The position numbers and the translations under genes were made by a program. From contig OZ255843.1 in the NCBI GenBank assembly GCA_965277775.1, positions 1,178,001 to 1,242,000 of the forward strand: a DNA stretch of 64,000 bases, in the 5' to 3' direction. Origin of the DNA: G965195345 sp965277775 (GTDB lineage Bacteria > Pseudomonadota > Gammaproteobacteria > CAKMZV01). This document shows, one piece after another, positions 16,116-24,373 of this stretch (the stretch's first letter is position 1; the number at the start of each line of letters is the position of its first letter). The notes beneath the pieces were generated by a model. The model saw only the letters and a program-made list of their open reading frames with translations, had not been told where the DNA came from and did not search any database.

Positions 16116-18452
16116 CTAGCGACTGGCGCTTTTTCTTTTTTTAACTGTTTTGGTCGCCCCTATAATTTTGCGCTTGATAATCTCTTCTGTCAACCCCTCA
16201 AGTTTAATGTCACTGGGGATTTTATGATTTTTTCGACCATCTTTAACATAAAGTCCATAAGGGCCCTCTAATACCCTAAAAGCGCCAAAAGTCCCATGAT
16301 GCTTCTTGGCATCTGCCTGAAGTTTCTTTCGTACGACATCGATCGCTTGTTCTAATGTAATGGTTTCTGGTACAGGTTCTTCCTTTTTTAAACCCGCGTA
16401 TTTTTTGGGACCAAACATGAGATAGGGGCCAAAACGACCTCTACTAGCACTGATACTTGCACCGTTTTCAGCTTGAAAAACCGTCCCGTCTTTGGCCACA
16501 AATTTAATTTGTTCCGATAATACACCCAAATCACGAGGCAGTTTGAGTAAATCAATGGCCTCGTTAAGGGTGATGGTGTCGATGTTCTGGTGCTTCAATA
16601 GGCTTGCGCTTTTCGGTTTATCATCGCCTTCTGTCACGCCACATTGAACATAAGCCCCATAACGACCGATTTTAACCGTAATCGGCTGATTAAATTCTGG
16701 ATGATTGCCTAAGCTACGTGCTGTTGATTCTGAGGGTCTTTCTGCTTTTTCAGCGGCTTTAACCATGGGTTTGAAGGCTTGATAAAAATCAGCCACCATG
16801 GTGTTCCAAACACTCGTTCCTTTGGCTATTTTATCAAAATCGGTTTCTAGATTTGCTGTGAATTGATAATCAATAACCGAATTGACATGTTTAACCAAAA
16901 AGTCGGTGACCAGCCCTGCAATAGGCGTGGGATGCAGGCGGCTTTTTTCAGACCCATATTTTTCTTCAGCCATCGAATGCTCAATCTTGCCATCTCCTGT
17001 CCAAATCAGCTCTATTGCTTGCCTAAAACTGCCTTCTGTGTCGCGAATTTCTATATAGCCTCGTTCTTGTATGGTTGACATTGTCGGCGCATAGGTTGAG
17101 GGGCGACCAATACCGAGTTCTTCTAATTTTTTAACCAAGCTCGCTTCCGAATAGCGGGCCGCTGGCTTGGCAAAGGTTTGTTTTGCTGTGACTTTTAGGG
17201 GCATTAATGATTGCCCTTGTGTAAGCGTTGGCAAGACTGACAGCTCTTTCTTTTGGCCCATCACCTTAAGGAAACCAAGAAAAACCATCTCTTCGCCTTG
17301 CGCCGTAAAATGCTTTTGATCCCCAACTGAAAAAATAACGGTGGTCTTATTAATTTTGGCATCCACCATTTGTGACGCAATGGTGCGATTTCTAATCAAC
17401 TGGTATAACCGCTTCTGGTCGCTCTCAACGTTCGGGCTTTTGACCGTAACATCAGAAGGCCGAATGGCTTCATGCGCTTCTTGTGCTGATTTAGATTTGG
17501 TTTTATAGGCACGTTTTTGATAATAATTTGAACCGTGTTCCGATGAAACCCAGTCTTTAATTTCTGAATGCGCCCGATTTGACAATGAAACCGAATCGGT
17601 TCTCATATAGGTAATGTGCCCCGCTTCATAAAGCCTCTGCGCCACTGTCATGGTGCGCTTAACCGAAAAACCGAGCAGGCTCGAGGCGGTTTGCTGTAAG
17701 GTTGAGGTGGTGAAGGGCGCCGATGGTGACCTTTTAGATTCGCTTCTCTGGACTTGCTCGATGGTCCAAGGTTCTGTCGGCAATTGCTGCAATTGCTGTC
17801 GAGCGGAGGTATCGGTATCGAGTTTTTCGGAAAAATCAGCCTTAAATGCCATTGAATCGTATTCAAAATCCGCACTGATTTGATAGTGTGAATTGGCACG
17901 AAACGCTTGTATTTCACGCTCCCGTTCGACAACCAGCCTGACAGAAACCGATTGAACACGCCCAGCCGAGAGGCCTTGGCGAACCTTTTGCCAAAGGACG
18001 GGGGACAGTTCAAAACCCACCAATCGATCTAATACTCGGCGTGCTTGTTGAGCATTGACAAGGTTTATATTGATATCTCGTGGGTTTTCAATCGCTTTGA
18101 CGACCGCCTCTTTGGTCACCTCGTTAAAGGTGATGCGTTTGGTGTTCTCTGGGGTGAGCTTGAGCGCATCATACAAATGCCAAGCAATGGCTTCGCCCTC
18201 TCTGTCTTCGTCCGTTGCGAGCCAAACCATTTCCGCTTTCTTCACGCTTTTTCTGAGCTCAGCAACCGTTTTTTTGCTTTGTGGTGAGATTTGATAGATT
18301 GGCATAAAACCATTTTCCATGTCTATGCCCATTTTCTTCTTTTCTAAGTCACGAATGTGACCATAGGAGGAGGCAACCGTGTACTTTTTGCCCAAGTACG
18401 CTTCTATTGTTTTGGCTTTTGCTGGAGACTCTACAATTATTAAATTTGTCAT
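16116..18452 (-). CDS. topA: DNA topoisomerase I, Bacteroidota-like type without zinc fingers
   Basis: Type IA topoisomerase that relaxes negative supercoils. The 778 residues contain the TOPRIM domain (IIVESPAKAKTIEAYLG; ATDEDREGEAIAWHL), the SAGRVQSVSVRLVVERERE motif, and the catalytic tyrosine at Tyr282 in TYMRTDSVSLSN. The C-terminal part has repeats of the form GRYGAYVQCG, GRFGPYLMFG and GPYGLYVKDG and ends Lys-rich. The CxxC zinc fingers of E. coli TopA are absent, and the motifs MGIDMENGF and VNAQQARRVLDRLVGFELSPVLW match the Bacteroidota form better than the gammaproteobacterial one. This suggests transfer; only alignment by memory supports it. Confidence 0.95.
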   Translation of the reverse strand: MTNLIIVESPAKAKTIEAYLGKKYTVASSYGHIRDLEKKKMGIDMENGFMPIYQISPQSKKTVAELRKSVKKAEMVWLATDEDREGEAIAWHLYDALKLTPENTKRITFNEVTKEAVVKAIENPRDININLVNAQQARRVLDRLVGFELSPVLWQKVRQGLSAGRVQSVSVRLVVEREREIQAFRANSHYQISADFEYDSMAFKADFSEKLDTDTSARQQLQQLPTEPWTIEQVQRSESKRSPSAPFTTSTLQQTASSLLGFSVKRTMTVAQRLYEAGHITYMRTDSVSLSNRAHSEIKDWVSSEHGSNYYQKRAYKTKSKSAQEAHEAIRPSDVTVKSPNVESDQKRLYQLIRNRTIASQMVDAKINKTTVIFSVGDQKHFTAQGEEMVFLGFLKVMGQKKELSVLPTLTQGQSLMPLKVTAKQTFAKPAARYSEASLVKKLEELGIGRPSTYAPTMSTIQERGYIEIRDTEGSFRQAIELIWTGDGKIEHSMAEEKYGSEKSRLHPTPIAGLVTDFLVKHVNSVIDYQFTANLETDFDKIAKGTSVWNTMVADFYQAFKPMVKAAEKAERPSESTARSLGNHPEFNQPITVKIGRYGAYVQCGVTEGDDKPKSASLLKHQNIDTITLNEAIDLLKLPRDLGVLSEQIKFVAKDGTVFQAENGASISASRGRFGPYLMFGPKKYAGLKKEEPVPETITLEQAIDVVRKKLQADAKKHHGTFGAFRVLEGPYGLYVKDGRKNHKIPSDIKLEGLTEEIIKRKIIGATKTVKKRKSASR

Positions 18453-18956
18453 CTATTGTTTTGTTGCTTGATTTAATCTGATCTCCATCTAAATGATAGA
18501 GACATCCTTCTTTTAGAATATCTTATAAAACGGGCGTCATTATCGCTGATATTTGTGCTGACTTAAAACCTTAATTTACAAAGAACGGTAAAAATATGCT
18601 TTTTAATTCTATACTTGCACGCTCAATCTTGTAAACCTAATTGTATTCATTGATCTTTGCCTTGACGTTTTTACGCACTGTAAGTATGCTGTTTCCGCTT
18701 TTTAATAACGTTTCTATGGGCTATGAGTCTCTTGTTGAGCTTGATGACAGAAATAATGAGTGCGCTGTGCAAATATTGCATCGCTGTTTATTTAATCTCT
18801 GGTCAACTTTCAAAACGCCTTTGCCTTTAAAATGTTTTACAATAAACACCGAGTTTCGTTTTCTAAACAGGTAGATCAGGGAATTTCAGTGGCTCTTTCA
18901 AAAACTGAAGCTCTCATTTACACACACTAAATAAAAAATAATTGAATAAACGCGCC
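18453..18956. other. 504-bp gap between topA and glmU without a recognisable gene
   Basis: The stretch is A/T-rich and separates divergent topA and glmU. The only long frame (about 77 codons from 18644 on the plus strand) has no Shine-Dalgarno sequence and no recognisable motif. A strong promoter-like pair lies at 18662-18690. Near the glmU start, TTCAGT (around 18884) and ACTGAA (around 18903) could pair in a weak hairpin. The smg and dprA genes often found beside topA, and atpC often found beside glmU, are not present even as obvious remnants. Confidence 0.6.
18662..18690 (+). promoter_or_regulatory. Strong sigma-70-like promoter driving glmU-rep
   Basis: TTGACG (18662-18667), a 17-bp spacer and TATGCT (18685-18690). 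If used, it would give glmU a leader of about 260 nt. Confidence 0.5.
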
Positions 18957-20309
18957 ATGTCGAATACAACTGCCATCATTTTAGCTGCGGGAAAGGGGAG
19001 CCGTATGGGGTCAAAGAAACCCAAAACACTCCACCAGATTGGCGGTAAGACTATGTTAGATCATGTGGTTTTGGCCGCCAAACACTGTTGCCAAGAAATC
19101 ATTGTTGTATATGGTTATGGCGGCGATCAAGTTCAAGAGGCTCTGGCTGGATCTGGCTGTCTTTTTACCGAACAAAAAAAGTTGCGCGGAACTGGTGATG
19201 CCGTCCGTTTGGCAATGCCCATGGTTTCTTCTGAAAACGTACTGATTTTGTACGGTGATGTCCCTCTGATAACCGCCCAAACCTTAGATAATCTTTGCTT
19301 ATCATTAACGGACGCTTCCCTATCTTTGCTGACGATGAATCTGGATAATCCCTTCGGTTACGGTCGAATTGTTAGAAATTTTGCCAATAATCCAATGAAA
19401 ATCATTGAAGAACACGATGCCAATAATGAGCAAAAATTGATCACTGAGGTCAATACAGGCATTTTGTCCGCAAAACACAATAATCTCCAAAAATGGTTAG
19501 ATCAGCTAACCGATAACAACAACCAAAAAGAATTTTATCTAACCGATATTGTCGAGCATGCCTTTGCAGACAACGAACACATTGACACCCATCTGTGTTC
19601 AAATAATGATGAAGTTCGTGGCGTGAATGATTTACAGCAACTCGCTCAATTAGAGCGCATTTATCAAAAGAAAATAGCCTTGGCGTTTTTGAATAAAGGA
19701 GTGGTTTTTAAAGACCCAGACCGCGTTGATTTTCGAGGGGACGTTGAAATCGCTGCCGAAACCACAGTTGATGTCAATGTTATCTTCGCAGGAACAATAA
19801 AGATTGGGGCAAACTGTGTGATTGAATCAGGTTGTGTCATAAAAGACAGCCAGATTGATGATAAGGTTCATATAAAGGCCAATTCCTTAATTGATGGGGC
19901 AACCATTGAAAAATATTGCACCATTGGCCCCTTTGCTCGAATTCGACCTGAATCTAAATTGGCTCAAAATGTGTCCATTGGTAATTTCGTCGAAGTTAAA
20001 AAATCAACATTGTCTGAACACACCAAAGTCAATCACCTGAGTTATGTTGGCGATGCCATTATTGGTAAAAATGTCAATATTGGCGCTGGCACCATTACTT
20101 GCAACTATGATGGTAAACGCAAACATAAAACCATTATTGGCGAAGGGGTGTTTATTGGTTCTGGAACAGAGCTCATTGCACCCATTGAAATTGGTTCGAA
20201 TGCCTTTGTCGGCGCTGGATCGACCTTATCAAAAAATGTGCCCAGCGATTTGCTATCTCTCACTCGTAGCGCTCAAAAAAATCTTAAAAAACGACAATCT
20301 CAAGATTAA
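18957..20309 (+). CDS. glmU: Bifunctional N-acetylglucosamine-1-phosphate uridylyltransferase / glucosamine-1-phosphate acetyltransferase
   Basis: Makes UDP-GlcNAc for peptidoglycan and lipid A. The 450 residues have an N-terminal nucleotidyltransferase (IILAAGKGSRMGSKKPK at residues 6-22; LYGDVPL near 100) and a C-terminal left-handed beta-helix acetyltransferase (NFVEVKK, GAGTITCNYDGKRKHKT, AGSTLSKNVP). The ATG at 18957 gives the usual MSNTTAIILAAG start; an in-frame TTG five codons upstream is less likely. No clear Shine-Dalgarno sequence is seen. Its stop overlaps the rep start (TAATG). UDP-GlcNAc links to lpxA and to the wecA-like gene in this window. Confidence 0.98.
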   Translation: MSNTTAIILAAGKGSRMGSKKPKTLHQIGGKTMLDHVVLAAKHCCQEIIVVYGYGGDQVQEALAGSGCLFTEQKKLRGTGDAVRLAMPMVSSENVLILYGDVPLITAQTLDNLCLSLTDASLSLLTMNLDNPFGYGRIVRNFANNPMKIIEEHDANNEQKLITEVNTGILSAKHNNLQKWLDQLTDNNNQKEFYLTDIVEHAFADNEHIDTHLCSNNDEVRGVNDLQQLAQLERIYQKKIALAFLNKGVVFKDPDRVDFRGDVEIAAETTVDVNVIFAGTIKIGANCVIESGCVIKDSQIDDKVHIKANSLIDGATIEKYCTIGPFARIRPESKLAQNVSIGNFVEVKKSTLSEHTKVNHLSYVGDAIIGKNVNIGAGTITCNYDGKRKHKTIIGEGVFIGSGTELIAPIEIGSNAFVGAGSTLSKNVPSDLLSLTRSAQKNLKKRQSQD

Positions 20310-22273
20310 TGCGCAGCATTCTGCTTCAGGGGCTCAATCAAGCGCAAAAACAGGCGATCACCGATAACACCAAACCATTGATTGTTGTCGCTGGGGCGGG
20401 TTGCGGTAAAACAACGGTTATAACCCATAAAATTGCTTGGTTAATCTCGCAACAAAATGTTGCCCCACAAAACATCGCCGCGATCACTTTTACCAATAAA
20501 GCGGCCATTGAGATGAACGAACGGATTAAAAAACTACTACCTACCAGCCAGTATAAATCCATCCATATGTCCACCTTTCATTCGTTGGGGCTTTCCATCA
20601 TCAAAAGCGCCCCAGAAATCGTCAACCTTCGGTCCTCATTCTCCTTGATTGATGATAAAGACTCGGCACAAATGATGACCGACATTATTGATTCAAAAAA
20701 TAAAGAAGCGGTTAAAAATTCAATCAATCAAATCAAGACTTGGCAAAGCAAAAACATTTCGGCCAATGACGCTCTATTGCAGAACGACGTTGATGGAACT
20801 CGAACAGCCCAATATTACTTAGAATATCAACAAAGAAAATCTAAGTTGCACCTGGTTGATTTCAACGATTTGATTGATCTTGCCCTGATCATTTTAAATT
20901 CAAAAACCCCAGCAGCAACACTATGGCAAAAAAAATTCCAATACGTCTTAGTGGATGAATATCAAGACACCAATGCTGCTCAATATCATCTATTTAACGC
21001 CCTGGTTGATCGCTATAGAATGTTTATGGTCGTTGGGGATATTGATCAATCAATCTACTCTTGGCGAGGTGCTCAACCCGAAAATATGGTTGAAATCGAA
21101 AAAAACTACGCCGAATCAAAAAAAATCGTCCTGACTCAAAATTACCGCTCCACAAACAGCATTCTAAGCTCAGCAAATCAACTGATTAATCGAGACGATC
21201 AGCAAAATCCTAAAAACCTATGGTCCGCCCTCGGTGATGGTGACCCAATAAAATATCTTGCTTGCCGAGATGAGCAGCACGAAGCAATTATAGTGCTTGA
21301 ATCGCTGAGAAACTACCGCTTTTCTGCTGGATTAAAATGGTCTGATTTCGCCATACTTTATCGTTCAAACTATCAATCTGATGTTTTTGAACAGCAATTG
21401 AGACAAGCTATGATTCCCTATACGGTAAGCGGTTCAATCGGACTATTTGATCGCGTGGAAATCAAAGATTTACTCGCCTATCTGCAACTCATTACAAATT
21501 TTGAAAACGATCAAGCCTTTCTTAGAATCATTAATAAACCCGCCCGAAAAATTGGCTTAAAAACCATCTCTAAATTGGTGGATTTTGCTAATTCAATTAA
21601 AACTTCTTTATTTTATGCTTGCACCGACAGCCGTTTATCAACCATTTTGGACCATCACACCTTAACCGTTGTAAGAGAATTTGCGCTCTGGATCAGACAG
21701 TTAGCCAAACTCAGCGACCCATTACAAACCTTAAAGCAACTGTACTCTGATATAGATTACGAAACTTATCTGCGAACCGTCAGTGTCTCAACCAAAGATT
21801 TTGAAAAAAGAAATAAGCGTGTTTATTCTTTTAAATCTTGGTTTGAAATGTGCTCTAAAAAGCATCCAAACGCTGATTTAGATGCGGTTTTATGGAAGAT
21901 GAACCTTGGGCAAATGCAAGAAGAAGAAAATCAAGACAATGCAGTTAATATGATGACCATTCATGCAGCCAAAGGGTTGGAATTTCCTTATGTCTTTCTA
22001 ACGGGTGTTGAGGACGGGCTAATTCCCCATAAAAACAGCATAAAGGCCAAGACCATCAAAGAAGAAAGAAGACTGATGTATGTTGCGGTCACTCGAGCGA
22101 AGATACAGCTGGTGATCTCTTATGCTAAAAGTCGAAATTCATCGGGTAAAAAAATCCTGTGCACTCCAAGTATATTTATCAATGAGATGGTTATAAAAAG
22201 CGCTAAATCTGAGGCGAAAAAAGAAACGACTGAGCAAATAAAAGCGAAAATAAAAGCCCTATATTCTAAGTAA
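20309..22273 (+). CDS. rep: ATP-dependent DNA helicase Rep (UvrD/PcrA superfamily 1)
   Basis: 3'-5' helicase that helps replication forks pass protein blocks. The 654 residues match Rep length (UvrD is about 720). Motifs seen: Walker A AGAGCGKTTV (29-38), TFTNKAAIEM, DEYQDTNAAQ near residue 217, GDIDQSIYSWRGA, QNYRSTNSIL, and near the C-terminus TIHAAKGLEFPYVFLTGVEDG and RRLMYVAVTRA. It starts one base inside the glmU stop. Rep is favoured over UvrD by length and by the NIAAITFTNKAA region. Confidence 0.93.
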   Translation: MRSILLQGLNQAQKQAITDNTKPLIVVAGAGCGKTTVITHKIAWLISQQNVAPQNIAAITFTNKAAIEMNERIKKLLPTSQYKSIHMSTFHSLGLSIIKSAPEIVNLRSSFSLIDDKDSAQMMTDIIDSKNKEAVKNSINQIKTWQSKNISANDALLQNDVDGTRTAQYYLEYQQRKSKLHLVDFNDLIDLALIILNSKTPAATLWQKKFQYVLVDEYQDTNAAQYHLFNALVDRYRMFMVVGDIDQSIYSWRGAQPENMVEIEKNYAESKKIVLTQNYRSTNSILSSANQLINRDDQQNPKNLWSALGDGDPIKYLACRDEQHEAIIVLESLRNYRFSAGLKWSDFAILYRSNYQSDVFEQQLRQAMIPYTVSGSIGLFDRVEIKDLLAYLQLITNFENDQAFLRIINKPARKIGLKTISKLVDFANSIKTSLFYACTDSRLSTILDHHTLTVVREFALWIRQLAKLSDPLQTLKQLYSDIDYETYLRTVSVSTKDFEKRNKRVYSFKSWFEMCSKKHPNADLDAVLWKMNLGQMQEEENQDNAVNMMTIHAAKGLEFPYVFLTGVEDGLIPHKNSIKAKTIKEERRLMYVAVTRAKIQLVISYAKSRNSSGKKILCTPSIFINEMVIKSAKSEAKKETTEQIKAKIKALYSK

Positions 22274-22298
22274 GTGATAAAATTGATGATCCTTTTCT

Positions 22299-22375
22299 GC
22301 GCCTGTAGCTCAGTTGGATAGAGTACCAGCCTCCGAAGCTGATGGTCGGACGTTCGAATCGTCTCAGGCGCGCCA
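22299..22375 (+). tRNA. tRNA-Arg (anticodon CCG)
   Basis: A 77-nt cloverleaf with encoded CCA. The acceptor stem pairs gcgcctg with caggcgc, the D arm is GCTCAGTTGGATAGAG, the anticodon loop is CTCCGAA with anticodon CCG, and the T loop is TTCGAAT. The first pair of the anticodon stem (position 27-43) is C-A rather than a canonical pair. It sits 25 bp after rep. Confidence 0.96.
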
Positions 22376-22380
22376 AATTA

Positions 22381-23094
22381 TCAATCAAATTCGAAAAAGA
22401 CATCAAAGGAATCTTCTTCTTCAATCCCTAAATCTTTTTTCCTTTTCTCATAATAGGTCTTTTTGATAAAGATATACTCATCTGAAACACCTGTATCCAA
22501 AAAAGAATCTGAGTCTAAAAATCCTCTCCTAATACTGATTATTTTAACGGCGGTTAGCCCTATTGAGTATTTTGAGTAGGAGATCGGATTAAAATTAAAA
22601 TCAAAAAAACGGCCAATAAACCCTCTTAGGGTTGAAGGTCCCAAAAGCGGAATCACAACATAAGACCCTTCAGAGAAACCATAATAAAATAAGGTTTTGC
22701 CAAAATCATTTGTTTCGCGTTTTATTTCTGCGGCTGAGGCAACATCAAATAATCCCAAAACCCCAATAGAACTGTTTAGGCTGAAACGGCCGAGTGTCGT
22801 ATAACTATTTTTAAATTCAAGCTGAAATATGTGATTGAATAAAGAAGGGATTTCATCCAAATTAGCAAACACATTATCAACGCCTTTAATCACAAAATTA
22901 GGGGTGATAAAGTTATAACCATAACTAATCGGCCTTATGATTATGGTGTCTAAAAATAAGTTGAAAGATAAAGTGGCTCTATTTAATCCTTCTAATGAAT
23001 CTTCTTCTTTTAAGGATCTTTGGGTTTCAGCAGAACTTGAGGTTATAAATAAGAATAATAAGATTAGAATTAATTTAATAGTAGTATTTAACAT
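22381..23094 (-). CDS. mlaA: MlaA/VacJ family outer-membrane lipid asymmetry protein
   Basis: Outer-membrane component of the Mla pathway, which removes mislocalised phospholipids from the outer leaflet. The 237 residues include an N-terminal signal peptide (about 1-22), then the family start DSLEGLNRATLSFNLF, RPISYGYNFITP, NLDEIPSLFNHIFQ, NSSIGVLGLFDVAS, DFGKTLFYYGFSEGSYVVIPLLGPSTLR and a C-terminal YIFIKKTYYEKR. Unlike E. coli MlaA there is no lipobox cysteine after the signal peptide, so lipidation is not expected. The gene is noticeably richer in A/T than its neighbours. mlaB-F are not in the window. Confidence 0.88.
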   Translation of the reverse strand: MLNTTIKLILILLFLFITSSSAETQRSLKEEDSLEGLNRATLSFNLFLDTIIIRPISYGYNFITPNFVIKGVDNVFANLDEIPSLFNHIFQLEFKNSYTTLGRFSLNSSIGVLGLFDVASAAEIKRETNDFGKTLFYYGFSEGSYVVIPLLGPSTLRGFIGRFFDFNFNPISYSKYSIGLTAVKIISIRRGFLDSDSFLDTGVSDEYIFIKKTYYEKRKKDLGIEEEDSFDVFFEFD

Positions 23095-23219
23095 GCTTAT
23101 ATCTGTTTATAACCCCAGTAAACCCTTGTTATTTTTAAAATTAGCGTCGAAATAACCATTGATTCTATGTTTTGTATTTTGTTAGAACTGTGGATAAATA
23201 ACAAAATAAATGATTGTTT

Positions 23220-23597
23220 TTAGTTTTTATGCGGTTTAAACAATAAGCTTGCCGAGTTAATACAATAGCGTAAACCAGTTATTGGTGGTCCATCGTTAAA
23301 AAGGTGGCCTAAGTGCGCATCACATTGATGACAAACCACTTCAGTTCTTTCCATAGCAAGGCTCGAGTCCTTTAATAGGCGAACATTGTTTGTTGAAATA
23401 CAGTCATAAAAACTTGGCCATCCTGTACCTGAATCATACTTATGCTGAGAATCGAATAGGTCAGATTCACAGCAAATACAGCTATAAATTCCAGCTTCCT
23501 TATGGGCATAAAATGCATTTCTAAAAGGCGTTTCGGTCCCCTTTTCTTGCGTGACATAAAACTGTTCTTTGGTTAATGATTTTTTTCTATCCATCAT
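23220..23597 (-). CDS. msrB: Peptide-methionine (R)-S-oxide reductase MsrB
   Basis: Cytosolic repair enzyme that reduces the R epimer of methionine sulfoxide. The 125 residues have the family order: TPFRNAFYAHKEAGIYSC, the zinc-binding CxxC pair Cys40/Cys43, GTGWPSF, the second zinc pair VCHQCDAHLGHLFNDGP, and the catalytic cysteine in GLRYCINSASL near residue 112. It stands alone, downstream of the divergent rplS promoter region. Confidence 0.95.
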   Translation of the reverse strand: MMDRKKSLTKEQFYVTQEKGTETPFRNAFYAHKEAGIYSCICCESDLFDSQHKYDSGTGWPSFYDCISTNNVRLLKDSSLAMERTEVVCHQCDAHLGHLFNDGPPITGLRYCINSASLLFKPHKN

Positions 23598-23784
23598 AAA
23601 TGTCTCTGTTTGTACGATAATTAATAGCTTTGGGTTTTATCCCTCCACTGTTCTGACTCGCTATTGTATGCGCCCAACAACAGAATTGTTGGCAGCAAAA
23701 ACCGCCCATAATTCTATATTAAAGCAAAGTTTCTGGCTGAGTGAAAAAAATCAACAAAAAGGCGATGTCTTTATTAAACAACAA

Positions 23785-23813
23785 TAGACATAAATCAATG
23801 AAAAGGGTATAAT
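23785..23813 (+). promoter_or_regulatory. Strong sigma-70 promoter of rplS
   Basis: TAGACA (23785-23790), a 17-bp spacer and a perfect TATAAT (23808-23813), about 75 bp upstream of the rplS ATG. Among the best promoter matches in the window, as expected for a ribosomal protein gene. Confidence 0.75.
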
Positions 23814-23852
23814 TCCGCCCCTTCATTGGCTCGATTAATTTTGAGTGAATTC

Positions 23853-23870
23853 GACTTGTGAGAACAAGTC
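23853..23870 (+). promoter_or_regulatory. Leader hairpin of rplS with GAGA tetraloop
   Basis: GACTTGT and ACAAGTC form a perfect 7-bp stem closed by a GNRA-type GAGA loop, in the 5' untranslated region about 25 nt before the start codon. GNRA-capped stems are common protein- or RNA-docking elements, so it could be an L19 autoregulatory site. That role is inference. Confidence 0.55.
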
Positions 23871-23894
23871 ATGGTTGAAAAATAGGTTATTAAG

Positions 23895-24239
23895 ATGAAT
23901 TCAATTATTAAAGCAATACAAGATGCTCAGTTAAACAACAACTTATCTGAGTTTAACCCGGGTGATACTGTGGTCGTCTCTCTCAAGGTACGCGAGGGCG
24001 AGCGGGAACGCATCCAAAAATTTCAAGGGGTTGTGATTGCCAAAAAAAATAGAAACCTAAATTCTTCGTTTACTGTTAGAAAACATTCTTATGGTGAAAA
24101 CGTTGAACGAACCTTCCAAACACACAGCCCTTTAATCAGCGATGTAAAAGTCTTGCGTAGAGGCTTGGTTCGCCGAGCAAAGCTTTATTACTTGCGCCAA
24201 AGACAAGGGAAATCAGCGAGAATCAAAGAAAAGGTTTAG
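23895..24239 (+). CDS. rplS: 50S ribosomal protein L19
   Basis: Large-subunit protein at the 30S-50S interface. The 114 residues carry the L19 core: FNPGDTVVVSLKVREGERERIQ, FQGVVIAKKNRNLNSSFTVRK, GVERTF-like GENVERTFQTHSP, and RRGLVRRAKLYYLRQRQGKSARIKE. In most gammaproteobacteria it ends the rpsP-rimM-trmD-rplS operon; here it is a single gene with its own promoter and leader hairpin, and the preceding gene is divergent msrB. Confidence 0.98.
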   Translation: MNSIIKAIQDAQLNNNLSEFNPGDTVVVSLKVREGERERIQKFQGVVIAKKNRNLNSSFTVRKHSYGENVERTFQTHSPLISDVKVLRRGLVRRAKLYYLRQRQGKSARIKEKV

Positions 24240-24291
24240 GTTTGGGCAATGGGATCATTGCCAGTTTACAACAAACCCTTCTTTTGATTTA
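24238..24291 (+). terminator. Probable rplS terminator structure
   Basis: GGCAAT/ATTGCC (24245-24250 and 24257-24262) forms an inner stem, and AGGTTTG/CAAACCCT (24238-24244 and 24272-24279) can form an outer one. It is followed by ttcttttgattt, so the U-tract is imperfect. Confidence 0.45.
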
Positions 24292-24373
24292 ATGTCACGG
24301 CAATTATAGAGACTCATTCCGAGGTAAACTTGGAATAAGCGCGTATGTTTTAAAAGAACCTCTTTAAAAATAA

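Noticed and set aside
16120..16145. T-rich run after a GC-containing segment near 16130, resembling a terminator on the plus strand
   Set aside because: It is the Lys/Arg-coding C-terminal end of topA, not an intergenic structure.
18641..18874. A 77-codon plus-strand frame between topA and glmU
   Set aside because: No ribosome site, no motif, and it lies inside the predicted glmU leader. Smg, DprA and AtpC were considered and do not match.
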